Source: Candidatus Woesearchaeota archaeon
GTDB lineage: Archaea; Nanobdellota; Nanobdellia; Woesearchaeales; GW2011-AR4
Direction of reading: 5' to 3'
Length of the DNA: 64,000 nt
Assembly (NCBI GenBank): GCA_016185945.1
Contig: JACPMR010000006.1
Coordinates: forward strand, 26,423 to 90,422
Below the pieces are notes generated by a model. It was not told the origin of the DNA and did no database searches. It saw nothing but the letters and a program-made list of their open reading frames with translations. Each line of letters begins with the position of its first letter. Positions within the stretch are counted from its first letter, which is position 1. The translations under genes were made by a program, and so were the position numbers. This document shows positions 31,697 through 39,461 of the stretch, piece by piece.

Positions 31697-33127
31697 ATGA
31701 ACTTCCACAAACTCCAATACCTAAAACCAGAAAAAATAAAGCAATTACAAAACAGTCTATTAAAAAATTTCATAAGAAACCAAATACCATACCATCCTTA
31801 TTACAGAAACTTATTCCAAAAAAATAATATCAAATTCTCGTATATTAAAAAAACTGATGACTTAAAAAAATTGCCATTCACATCTAAAGAAGACATTGCA
31901 CCTACTGCAAAAGAGCCAAAAAAGTTTCTTGACTTTGTGCTGCAGCCAAATGAAGATTTAATAAAAAAGCATGCAACTTTTAATAAGAAAATAAAAATAA
32001 TTCTAAACAAAGAACATCTTTACCACGAATACAAGCCAGTTCACATACATTTTACAACTGGCAGAACTGCAAATGCAACCCCTGTTCTTTACACAGCCTA
32101 TGATTTGCAAAAACTGGGGGAAAGCGGCAAAAGGATGATGGATGTTTTAAGCGCGTCAAAGAGTGATATTGTAGTCAACTCATTTCCATATGCTCCGCAT
32201 CTCGCATTCTGGCAGACATTCTATGCGACAAAAGCAGCCAACCTCCTCAGCTTGCACACTGGCGGAGGCAGGATTTTAGGAACTGGAAGAATAATAAAAT
32301 CAATAGAAAGCATGAAATCAACTATTGTTGCTGGGATGCCCGGCTACCTATATCATCTGATTAGAACAGCAAAAGAGCAGAAAGCAGATTTTAGTAATGT
32401 AAATCTTGTTATCTTCGGCGGTGAAAGAGTTCCTGCTGGCTTGAGGGATAAGATAAAGGATTTCCTTAAATCTATGGGCTCTAAACATCCAAGAGTTCTA
32501 TCAACTTACGCATTCACAGAAGGCAAAGCAGCATGGGTTGAATGCAAGGAAGAAAGTGGCTATCATCTTTACCCAGATTTTGAATTTATAGAAATTGTCG
32601 ACAAAAATGGTGAAAGGGTTGGTGAAGATGAAAAAGGAGAGATTGTTTACACTTCATTAAACTGGAGGGGCTCTGTGTTTTTGAGGTACAAGACTGGTGA
32701 TGTGACAAAAGGATTATTTTACGAGAAATGCCCCAATTGTAATAGAACACTGCCAAGGATTGATGGAGCAATTGAAAGAAGCTCTGAGTACAAAGATTTC
32801 AGACTGACGAAAATCAAGGGCAGTTTTGTCAACCTTAATGCTTTCTTTCCTATTATGATGTCCCACAAGGACATTGAGGAATGGCAGGTTGAAATAAGAA
32901 AAAAGAACAATGACCCTTATGAAATTGACGAGCTTGTTGTTTACATAGCGCCAAAGAAAAAAGCTAATTTTGAAAAATTGAAAAATGAGTTAAAAAATAA
33001 GATAATTTCTGAAACAGAAGTTACTCCGCAAATAATAAAAATGGAATTAAAGGAGTTGCTTAAAAAACTAGGAATGGAAACAGAGCTTAAGGAAAAAAGA
33101 ATTGTTGATACGAGAGAAAAGATTTAA
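31697..33127 (+). CDS. PaaK-like AMP-dependent CoA ligase family protein
   Basis: A 476-residue adenylate-forming enzyme of the phenylacetate-CoA ligase type. P-loop-like FTTGRTANATP at 119-129 (usual SSGTTG), LVIFGGERVPAGLRDKI, a TYAFTEG segment (usual YGxTE) and RYKTGD near 330. A CPNCNRTL zinc-knuckle-like pair follows, as in PaaK relatives. The P-loop is altered (Arg, no second Gly), so activity or substrate may differ. Likely attaches CoA or another thiol to a carboxylate. It sits in an operon with CapA and the deaminase. Confidence 0.8.
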   Translation: MNFHKLQYLKPEKIKQLQNSLLKNFIRNQIPYHPYYRNLFQKNNIKFSYIKKTDDLKKLPFTSKEDIAPTAKEPKKFLDFVLQPNEDLIKKHATFNKKIKIILNKEHLYHEYKPVHIHFTTGRTANATPVLYTAYDLQKLGESGKRMMDVLSASKSDIVVNSFPYAPHLAFWQTFYATKAANLLSLHTGGGRILGTGRIIKSIESMKSTIVAGMPGYLYHLIRTAKEQKADFSNVNLVIFGGERVPAGLRDKIKDFLKSMGSKHPRVLSTYAFTEGKAAWVECKEESGYHLYPDFEFIEIVDKNGERVGEDEKGEIVYTSLNWRGSVFLRYKTGDVTKGLFYEKCPNCNRTLPRIDGAIERSSEYKDFRLTKIKGSFVNLNAFFPIMMSHKDIEEWQVEIRKKNNDPYEIDELVVYIAPKKKANFEKLKNELKNKIISETEVTPQIIKMELKELLKKLGMETELKEKRIVDTREKI

Positions 33128-33155
33128 GTATTTGTTTGTCTTTATGCTTTCCAGA

Positions 33156-33797
33156 ATGGACCGAAAAATTGAACTCATTAAGTTTTGGATAGACAATTTT
33201 GGCTTTGGAGATACAGAGCTGAAAGCATTCAAGGAAGTGAATAGAGAGGACTTCATACCAGAAGAGCTGAGAAATGCCGCCTACCATGACATGCCGCTGC
33301 CATTGGTCAGAGGCAAAACAATATCGCAGCCGACAACAGTTATGATAATGACTCACGCTCTGGAACTAGAGCCAGAAGAAAAAGTTTTTGAGGTTGGCAC
33401 TGGTTCTGGTTATCAAGCGGCAATTATAGCAAAGATTGTTGGGCAAAAAGGAAAGGTGATAACAACAGAGGTTGTGCCTGAGCTTGTCAGCTTCGCCAAG
33501 CAAAATTTGAGAAGGGCTAAAATTGATAATGTTTTTGTTTATGAAGAAGACGGCTCAAAAGGCATGCCATCAGAAGCGCCTTTTGACAAAATCATTATAA
33601 CTGCTGCCTGCAAAGAATTCCCGAAGCCATTGATAGGGCAGCTAAAGACAGACGGCATAATTGTCGGCCCAGTAGGCAACCAGAATGAGCAGGAGATGGT
33701 TAGGGGCATAAAAAACAAGAGCGGCACTCTTGACTTGGAATTTCTTGGCCCTTTTCTGTTCACGCCGATGTACGGAAAGTACGGGTTTGAAGTTTAG
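33156..33797 (+). CDS. pcm: Protein-L-isoaspartate O-methyltransferase
   Basis: Repairs isoaspartyl sites in aged proteins. NREDFIPEELRNAAYHDMPLPL, then GKTISQPTTV (the P-x-x-x-G-x-T-I-S-x-P substrate motif), SAM motif I FEVGTGSGYQAA, and FDKIIITAACKEFPKPLI with GTLDLEFLGPFLFTPM at the end, are all PCMT landmarks. I start at the ATG at 33156, because a TTTAAGTA box (33122-33129) lies about 27 nt upstream; in-frame starts at 33102 and 33144 would overlap or crowd the box, and the first would overlap the upstream gene. Confidence 0.93.
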   Translation: MDRKIELIKFWIDNFGFGDTELKAFKEVNREDFIPEELRNAAYHDMPLPLVRGKTISQPTTVMIMTHALELEPEEKVFEVGTGSGYQAAIIAKIVGQKGKVITTEVVPELVSFAKQNLRRAKIDNVFVYEEDGSKGMPSEAPFDKIIITAACKEFPKPLIGQLKTDGIIVGPVGNQNEQEMVRGIKNKSGTLDLEFLGPFLFTPMYGKYGFEV

Positions 33798-33847
33798 TAA
33801 AAATGATACAAAATCAAATAAAAACAATTGATACTAAATAATTTCAA

Positions 33848-34005
33848 CAAAAACGAGAGCGACTTTGAAATCCAACAAGTGATAAAAGTAAACCGCTTTT
33901 GCAGAAGGCACTTTCTAAAGTAAGTATATAGTGCCACATTCCTGAGCTGGGTTCCCATTCCACCCTTGCTTTTGTTGGGAAGCGACGTTTTTTGAAATAT
34001 ATTTT
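33848..34005 (+). repeat. GCGAC-family structured element, 5' module plus tail I (reference copy)
   Basis: AAAAACGAGAGCGACTTT pairs as GAGAGCG/CGCTTTT outside and CTTT/AAAG inside (AAAAGTAAACCGCTTTT, 33884-33900), leaving a GAC-side and UAAAC-side internal loop. A GTGATA precedes the 3' arm. Tail I: GGCACT...AGTGCC (33907-33934), CCTGAGCT-GGGTT-CCCA...TGGG-A-AGC (33940-33982), GACGTTTTTTGAAATAT. This is the most complete copy and I use it as the reference. It lies 50 nt 3' of pcm on the same strand; the run of T may terminate transcription. Confidence 0.82.
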
Positions 34006-34105
34006 TGATTATTGTGTTGATTGAAAATATTTTTATTGAAATTCTTTAAAACTATTATATTTAAGCAAAATTTAAATATAAGGATAGCTAAGAAGTTTAA
34101 AAAAG

Positions 34106-36841
34106 GTGATTAAAGTAAAGAAATCTATATCTTTGCTGATAGTTATTTTCTTAATTCTAAGCAATATCGCTCTTGCACAATCTTTTTCTGACTCAAGTTC
34201 TTATGAAGGCAGGCCAATAGACCCATCAAAAGAAGGTGTTGAATATTACAGGGAAGGCAATGTCATAGTCTATCCTGCCAAAATTAGTTCTCAGGAAAAG
34301 GGGATGATGGAGCGCTTTACGAAAGGCGATTTTAGTGGAGAAGAGATGCGCAAAATTGCAAAGGCAAAGTTTGGCAAGGACTTTGACGAGATGGAATTTG
34401 AAAGGGATTTTATGGAGTTTAAGGAAAGAAGGGACAGGAAAGAGGCGTTTTCATACGAGCATGAAGGCTACGAGCAAAGATATTATGTAGGGCCTTCCTA
34501 TGAAGGCTACTCAAAAGAGCGCATGATTTTTGCTATGCTTTTTGAGCATATTGGCGACGAGATTGACCCAAGAGAAATAAAGCAGCAGTGCAACGAGCCG
34601 GAAAAGATTGCAGATACAGTAATTGCAAAATTAAAAAACAAGCTTGGAGATTTCCAAACTATTTGCAGCAGGTTTGAAGAGCAAGAGGCAAAATGCGTTG
34701 AGAATTCAAAAAAAGGCTGCTCTCAATTAGGCAGTGCTTTTGTAAGAGACGATGCAACAGAGCTTGAGAAATTGCAGTCAGTTGCATATTCATGCCCTCC
34801 AAACAAGGATGCTATTGTGGAAGCGTGCAAAAAAAGAGGCAAAATCCAGTTGGAGCAAAGCACAAGGCAATCAGGAGAGTCATGCGAGAGGATGTTTGAG
34901 CATGAAGGGGAAAGATTTCTCAGGGAATGCGGAAGATTCAAGGAAAACCAGATTTGTGAAAGGGATAAATATATAGAAAGGTGCATGGGCGGAATTAGAA
35001 AAGAGGATTTTGAAAAACCAATATGCCCTGCTTATCCTGCGCCCCAATGCGGCGAAGGCACAAAATTAGTTACAAGAACAGATTCGAATGGATGCGCCTC
35101 TTACCATTGTGAAACAGCATGCCCAATCCGGGATGTTCCACAATGCTCTGAAAACCAAGTGCTTCAGAAAAGGTTTGATGAAAAGGGATGTGTATCTTAT
35201 TATTGTGAAGCAAGAGTTGTCCAGCAAGCATGCAAGGAAACAGACAACGGCTATGATATTTTCACCCGAGGCACCACTTATCCGCAAGGCACAGATGGCA
35301 AAAGCGATGTTTGCGTTAATGAAAAAACACTGGCAGAGTATGGCTGCAACACAGACGGCCATTATGGAGGAGACAGGCAATACACTTGCGAGTTTGGCTG
35401 CAAGGAAGGCGCTTGTTTAAGAAGCGCCCAAAATGTATGTCCGGAAACAATAATGCCAATATGTCAGTCTGGACAGACACTTCAAAAGAAAACTGATGAG
35501 AAAGGATGCATAAGTTATTATTGCGAACAAACTTCAGTATGCCCTGAGGCAAAAGAAATCCCTTGCGCTTCAGGACAGACATTGCAGAAGAGAACAGATG
35601 AAAAGGGGTGTGTTTATTATTTCTGCGAATCAACCTGCCCAAGCGTTCAAAAGCCAGCATGCGCTGAAGGGCAGAGCATGACAACAAAATATGATGAAAA
35701 AGGCTGCATTACAGGGTACGAATGTGTTACTGTCACCACAACATCTAACCAATCAATCACTGGTTATGTTGTCTTAAGCACTTATGAGGACTTTTTAAGG
35801 CGATGCGAGAGTCAATGGAGAGAGCAGGAAAGGACATGCGCCACTATGGCAGAATCATGCGAAAAGGATGCCTTGATTGAGAAATGCAAAGCGCAGTCAA
35901 GAAAAAACCATGAAGAGTTGGCTCTAAAGCTAGAGAAGCATTGCGATACAGATACATTGCCTGAAATAAGGCATGCAGAGGAAAGATGCGCCAGAATTGA
36001 CAAAGACAGGCAGCGCTGCCTTGAGGATAGCGCAAAAAGATGCGAGCAAATTAAGGGCACTGCTGAGAAATGCAGGGAAACATTGACTGAGGAGAATGTA
36101 AGAAAGTTCATAATCGAAGAAATAAGGAAAAGGTGCAAGTTCACTGATATAGTGCAAGACGAAGATGATGTAAGGGAATCCGACAAGGTCGAGATTGTTC
36201 TGGCTGTTCTGAATACTGCCACAGAAAAGGACTTGGATAAGCTTGAATTGTTTATTGAAGGCCTAGAAAAGGAGCTTGAGTTGCAGGACACAACTGTTTA
36301 CAAAGGAATGATTGAGCCAAACAGGTTTGGAGACATAAAATTATTGCCGTTTGTAGTTAATGCAAAAATAAGCGCTGTCCAAAGCTCTGAAAGGGCAAAG
36401 GAAGTAAAGACAAAGATTGTAGCAAGGCAAAAGGTTGAAGAGGCAGCAGGCAAGCTTGCTTCATTAAGGGATTCTGATGTGCCGGCTGAATTCTTGTACA
36501 TTATAGAAGACAAGGCAAGTGATGTGCTTAATGTTTCAGACACTTTGGAAGATGTAGAAAAAAAAGAAGGGCAGAAAGGAATTGGCTACAAGATAAGATT
36601 ATTTTTGGGGCTGGCAAAGGCAGCTGAGCAGGAAGAAATCAAGCAGCTTGATGAAAGCAAGTCGAAATTAAAGAATTCAATAGAAACATTGACAAAGCTT
36701 GTTGACGAAGTGCCGAGCGATATTGCGAAAGCAATCCTGAAAGAGCAGGTTGAGAACTTAAAGAATCAGCAAACTGATATTGAGGTTCTGATTGAAGCTA
36801 AACAGAAGAAGGCAAAGGGATTTTTTGGAGTGTTTGGTTAA
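34106..36841 (+). CDS. Large secreted Cys-repeat protein
   Basis: A 911-residue protein starting with GTG (VIKVKKSISLLIVIFLILSNIALAQ gives a Sec signal peptide; the GTG lies about 27 nt after AATTTAAATATA). A charged helical N-terminal third carries Cys pairs. From about 310 to 550 are at least five copies of a unit near 37 residues: CP-x4-P-x-C-x2-GQ-x-L-x-K-x-DEKGC-x-SYYCE (for example at IMPICQSGQTLQKKTDEKGC). A second Cys-rich helical block (about 570-680) follows, then a coiled-coil C-terminal third (LDKLELFIEGLEKEL) ending KKAKGFFGVFG. Probably an extracellular disulfide-bonded surface protein; function unknown. Confidence 0.7.
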   Translation: MIKVKKSISLLIVIFLILSNIALAQSFSDSSSYEGRPIDPSKEGVEYYREGNVIVYPAKISSQEKGMMERFTKGDFSGEEMRKIAKAKFGKDFDEMEFERDFMEFKERRDRKEAFSYEHEGYEQRYYVGPSYEGYSKERMIFAMLFEHIGDEIDPREIKQQCNEPEKIADTVIAKLKNKLGDFQTICSRFEEQEAKCVENSKKGCSQLGSAFVRDDATELEKLQSVAYSCPPNKDAIVEACKKRGKIQLEQSTRQSGESCERMFEHEGERFLRECGRFKENQICERDKYIERCMGGIRKEDFEKPICPAYPAPQCGEGTKLVTRTDSNGCASYHCETACPIRDVPQCSENQVLQKRFDEKGCVSYYCEARVVQQACKETDNGYDIFTRGTTYPQGTDGKSDVCVNEKTLAEYGCNTDGHYGGDRQYTCEFGCKEGACLRSAQNVCPETIMPICQSGQTLQKKTDEKGCISYYCEQTSVCPEAKEIPCASGQTLQKRTDEKGCVYYFCESTCPSVQKPACAEGQSMTTKYDEKGCITGYECVTVTTTSNQSITGYVVLSTYEDFLRRCESQWREQERTCATMAESCEKDALIEKCKAQSRKNHEELALKLEKHCDTDTLPEIRHAEERCARIDKDRQRCLEDSAKRCEQIKGTAEKCRETLTEENVRKFIIEEIRKRCKFTDIVQDEDDVRESDKVEIVLAVLNTATEKDLDKLELFIEGLEKELELQDTTVYKGMIEPNRFGDIKLLPFVVNAKISAVQSSERAKEVKTKIVARQKVEEAAGKLASLRDSDVPAEFLYIIEDKASDVLNVSDTLEDVEKKEGQKGIGYKIRLFLGLAKAAEQEEIKQLDESKSKLKNSIETLTKLVDEVPSDIAKAILKEQVENLKNQQTDIEVLIEAKQKKAKGFFGVFG

Positions 36842-36845
36842 TTTT

Positions 36846-36881
36846 TACCACTGGACACCTCTGCCTAAAGTATTTAAAGCC
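36846..36881 (+). promoter_or_regulatory. Shared upstream element, copy 1 (TACCACTGGACA...TATTTAAA)
   Basis: TACCACTGGACACCTCTGCC TAAAG-TATTTAAA ends at 36877 and recurs before the second glycosylase-family gene at 38700. The TATTTAAA acts as a TATA box about 25 nt before the ATG at 36901; the CCACTGGACA and CTCYGCC words upstream of it are not required for a basal promoter and are absent from other promoters in this window. Confidence 0.6.
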
Positions 36882-36900
36882 AAAATTCTTACATTTTATA

Positions 36901-37338
36901 ATGGTACACATACCTCCAAAGCCGAAAAATGACGCAGAATTTCTTGAGATAATGGCTAAAATAATCTTCATCTCTGGCTTCAGATGGGATTTAGTGCATT
37001 CAAGATGGCCTAAAATAAGAAAAGCTTTTCATAATTTTGAAATAAACAAAGTTGCAAATGAAAAGATGGAGAATTTATTGAGTAAAGACGGCATGATTAA
37101 AAACAAATCAAAAATCAGCGCAGTAATTGAAAATGCCAGAATATGCCAAGACATTATTAAAAAATATGGAAGCATAGGTGATTGGATTAAGGACATACAA
37201 AAGAAAAACAGAAAATACCCTTTGTTCAATCCGACTATAAGGGAAGAGATGAAAAAATTCGTAAAAATAGGCAATACAACAAGCAGGTGGCTTGCTTATG
37301 TTGTAACAAGGGATAGAAAATTGTTAAATCACGATTAA
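36901..37338 (+). CDS. Short DNA-3-methyladenine glycosylase I-like protein
   Basis: A 145-residue protein related to the HhH-type TagI family: SGFRWDLVHSRWPKIRKAF matches the helix SGFSWxxVxxKWxxFRxAF, then KVANEKMENLL, KNKSKISAVIENARICQDI and the second half to TSRWLAYVV. The N-terminal Cys and His that bind zinc in canonical TagI (Cys4, His17) are missing, as is the C-terminal Cys, so it may belong to the zinc-free subgroup or have another DNA substrate. It shares a distinctive promoter element with the true tagI gene. Confidence 0.75.
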   Translation: MVHIPPKPKNDAEFLEIMAKIIFISGFRWDLVHSRWPKIRKAFHNFEINKVANEKMENLLSKDGMIKNKSKISAVIENARICQDIIKKYGSIGDWIKDIQKKNRKYPLFNPTIREEMKKFVKIGNTTSRWLAYVVTRDRKLLNHD

Positions 37339-37342
37339 ATCA

Positions 37343-38632
37343 TTACCTAAACCTTCTTCTATGAAAACCTCTTCTTTCGCCAGAATGCCTAGTGCTTCCT
37401 TCCCTTGGATGATATTCCTTTTTATGCTCCCCATACCTTTGGCGCGAGTAATCCTGTCTTGGGCTCTTTGAATAGGTGCTTCTTCTTGCTCCAAAATGCT
37501 GCCTTTTGTCTGACACGAAAAACGGCACTCTCTGGAATTCAGGAAGCTTCAGCTGCTCAACAATTAAAGATCTGTCCCCAAGAACGCTTCTGAAATTGTC
37601 ATGGTCCTGCTCTGACAGCAGCGATATAACTTTACCCTCTTCGCCTGCCCTTGCTGTCCTTCCAATCCTGTGGATGTACTCCTTTGATGTCTTGGGAATG
37701 TCATAATTAATTATGTGACTTACATCCTTTATGTCCAAGCCCCTTGCTGCAACATCGCTTGCAACCAAAATGTCAACTTTTTTGTTGTGGAACATGTCAA
37801 TAGCCTGTTTTCTCCTGTTCTGAGACAAGCCTCCATGTAATCTTTCAGATTGAATGCCCTGTTTGTAAAGATTCTTGCTTAAAACATCCACCCTGTTCCT
37901 TGTGGCGCAGAATATTATTGCCAGCCCGGGCGATTCATGTTTTAAAATATGCACCAGTAATGAGAATTTATCCCTTGAGCTTACAGAATAGAAGTGCTGC
38001 ACAAGCTTTGCGCTTTCAACATACTCCTGCACCTTGACTTTCTCAGGACTCCTCATGTAATGCCTCACTATGTCCTGCACTTGCTGCGAAATGGTTGCGC
38101 TGAACAACAATGTCTGCCTGTCTTTGGGTATCTGGGAGATTATCTTTTTCACATCCTCTATAAAGCCCATCTCAAACATCTTGTCTGCTTCGTCCAATAC
38201 AAGTATTTTCACCCTGGACAATTGGGCAGTTCCCCTTTCCAGATGATCGAGCATCCTGCCAGGAGTGGCTACAACAATGTCTGCGTTCCTCAAGCTGTGG
38301 AATTGGGGATTGATTGAAACCCCGCCATAAACTGCAACTATGGACATTCTCTTGTGCTTGGAAAATTTCCTCATCTCTGATGTGACCTGCTCGCATAATT
38401 CGCGCGTCGGCACAAGTATCAATGCCTGCAATCCATTGTTGTGGATTGTCTTTTCGAGAATAGGAAACCCAAATGCTGCTGTCTTGCCCGAGCCTGTCTT
38501 GGACTGCCCAATCACATCCCTGCCCTGTTGAATGAGAGGGATAGTTTTTATCTGTATGTCTGTCATCTCGGAGAATCCCATCTCTTCAAATGCCTTCTTC
38601 AATTCCGGCTGCAAATGTATACCTGAAATCAT
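37343..38632 (-). CDS. DEAD-box RNA helicase
   Basis: A 429-residue helicase core with a basic tail. Q motif (TDIQIKTIP), motif I SKTGSGKT at 44-51, PTRELCEQV, VATPGRMLDH, DEAD in VLDEADKMFE, SATISQQ, then VASDVAARGLDIKDV and HRIGRTARAG. The last about 55 residues are Arg/His/Ser-rich (YSRQRYGEHKKEYHPREG), likely binding RNA. Such enzymes remodel RNA during cold growth, ribosome assembly or decay. It converges with the TagI-like gene with a 4 nt gap. Confidence 0.95.
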   Translation of the reverse strand: MISGIHLQPELKKAFEEMGFSEMTDIQIKTIPLIQQGRDVIGQSKTGSGKTAAFGFPILEKTIHNNGLQALILVPTRELCEQVTSEMRKFSKHKRMSIVAVYGGVSINPQFHSLRNADIVVATPGRMLDHLERGTAQLSRVKILVLDEADKMFEMGFIEDVKKIISQIPKDRQTLLFSATISQQVQDIVRHYMRSPEKVKVQEYVESAKLVQHFYSVSSRDKFSLLVHILKHESPGLAIIFCATRNRVDVLSKNLYKQGIQSERLHGGLSQNRRKQAIDMFHNKKVDILVASDVAARGLDIKDVSHIINYDIPKTSKEYIHRIGRTARAGEEGKVISLLSEQDHDNFRSVLGDRSLIVEQLKLPEFQRVPFFVSDKRQHFGARRSTYSKSPRQDYSRQRYGEHKKEYHPREGSTRHSGERRGFHRRRFR

Positions 38633-38699
38633 TTTATGTCTTTTTAAATAGCACAGGCATATGCTTTATATACCTTTGTTTTTATTTACCCGTTGTTTA

Positions 38700-38741
38700 T
38701 ACCACTGGACACTGGACATCTCCGCCTAAACTATTTAAACC
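38700..38741 (+). promoter_or_regulatory. Shared upstream element, copy 2 (TACCACTGGACA...TATTTAAA)
   Basis: TACCACTGGACACTGGACAT, then CTCCGCCTAAAC-TATTTAAA, ending about 20 nt before the tagI start. Compared with the copy at 36846 it has an 8-nt tandem duplication of CTGGACA(T) and single-base changes. Both copies stand before genes of the same repair family, so either a common regulator or a promoter duplicated together with its gene explains the match. Confidence 0.6.
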
Positions 38742-38760
38742 TTAAAATTTTCCAAATGGC

Positions 38761-39315
38761 ATGAAAAGGTGCCAATGGGCAGAAGGCAGTGAATTAATGA
38801 AGGAGTACCATGACAAGGAATGGGGCACTCCAATCCATGATGACAGAGCCTTGTTTGAATTCTTGACACTGGAAGGGGCACAGGCTGGTCTCACGTGGCT
38901 CATTATATTAAAAAAGAGGGAAGGCTACAGAAAAGCCTTTGAAAACTTTGACATCAAAAAAATAGCCAAATATGACGGCAGAAAAGTCAAAGAGCTTCTT
39001 TCAAATCCAGAGATAATTAGGAACCGACTCAAAATAGAAGCCACAATAAATAATGCAAAGTGCTTTTTAAAAATAATGGAAGAATTTGGTTCATTTGACA
39101 AATATATTTGGCAGTTTGTTAATTATAAAACCATCAAAAATCACTTTGAGTCCTTGGAAGAGATTCCTGCAAAGACAAAAGAATCTGATGCCATATCCAA
39201 TGACCTTCGAAAGAGAGGCTTCAAGTTTGTTGGCTCAACAATATGCTACGCTTTCATGCAGGCTGTTGGAATGGTAGACGATCATTTGGAAAGTTGTTTT
39301 AGAAAGAGAAAATAA
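38761..39315 (+). CDS. tag: DNA-3-methyladenine glycosylase I
   Basis: A 184-residue glycosylase that removes 3-methyladenine from DNA. MKRCQWAEGSELMKEYHDKEWG carries the zinc ligands Cys4 and His17; LTLEGAQAGLTW holds the active-site Glu38; the C-terminal VDDHLESCF gives His175 and Cys179, completing the zinc site. NNAKCFLKIMEEFGSF and ISNDLRKRGFKFVGSTICYAFMQAVGM fit the family. Length and motifs are complete. It is the full-length relative of the short gene at 36901, from which it is separated by a helicase gene in opposite orientation. Confidence 0.95.
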   Translation: MKRCQWAEGSELMKEYHDKEWGTPIHDDRALFEFLTLEGAQAGLTWLIILKKREGYRKAFENFDIKKIAKYDGRKVKELLSNPEIIRNRLKIEATINNAKCFLKIMEEFGSFDKYIWQFVNYKTIKNHFESLEEIPAKTKESDAISNDLRKRGFKFVGSTICYAFMQAVGMVDDHLESCFRKRK

Positions 39316-39384
39316 CGACAACTCGCCGCTCGGGGCTGACTGCACCCTAAAGGGATGTGGTATTACGCCCCTCGCCAATATTGC
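39314..39384 (-). repeat. Divergent tail II-like element
   Basis: On the minus strand TTGGCGAGGGGC...GCCCCGAGCGGCGAG (39324-39378), the GGCGA-G...C-CGAGC frame of tail II with the stem replaced by GGGGC/GCCCC. The loop carries ATCCCTTTAGGGT, a further hairpin, and lacks TGGCAG. It lies 3' of copA on the same strand and ends against the tag stop codon of the other strand. It is the most diverged member I can place, so its membership is uncertain. Confidence 0.5.
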
Positions 39385-39461
39385 AAAAATAAAGATATTT
39401 AAATATTTCTCTCTTGATGACTCATAAATAGTAAAAACTTAACCTGTTATTTTAAATTAAC

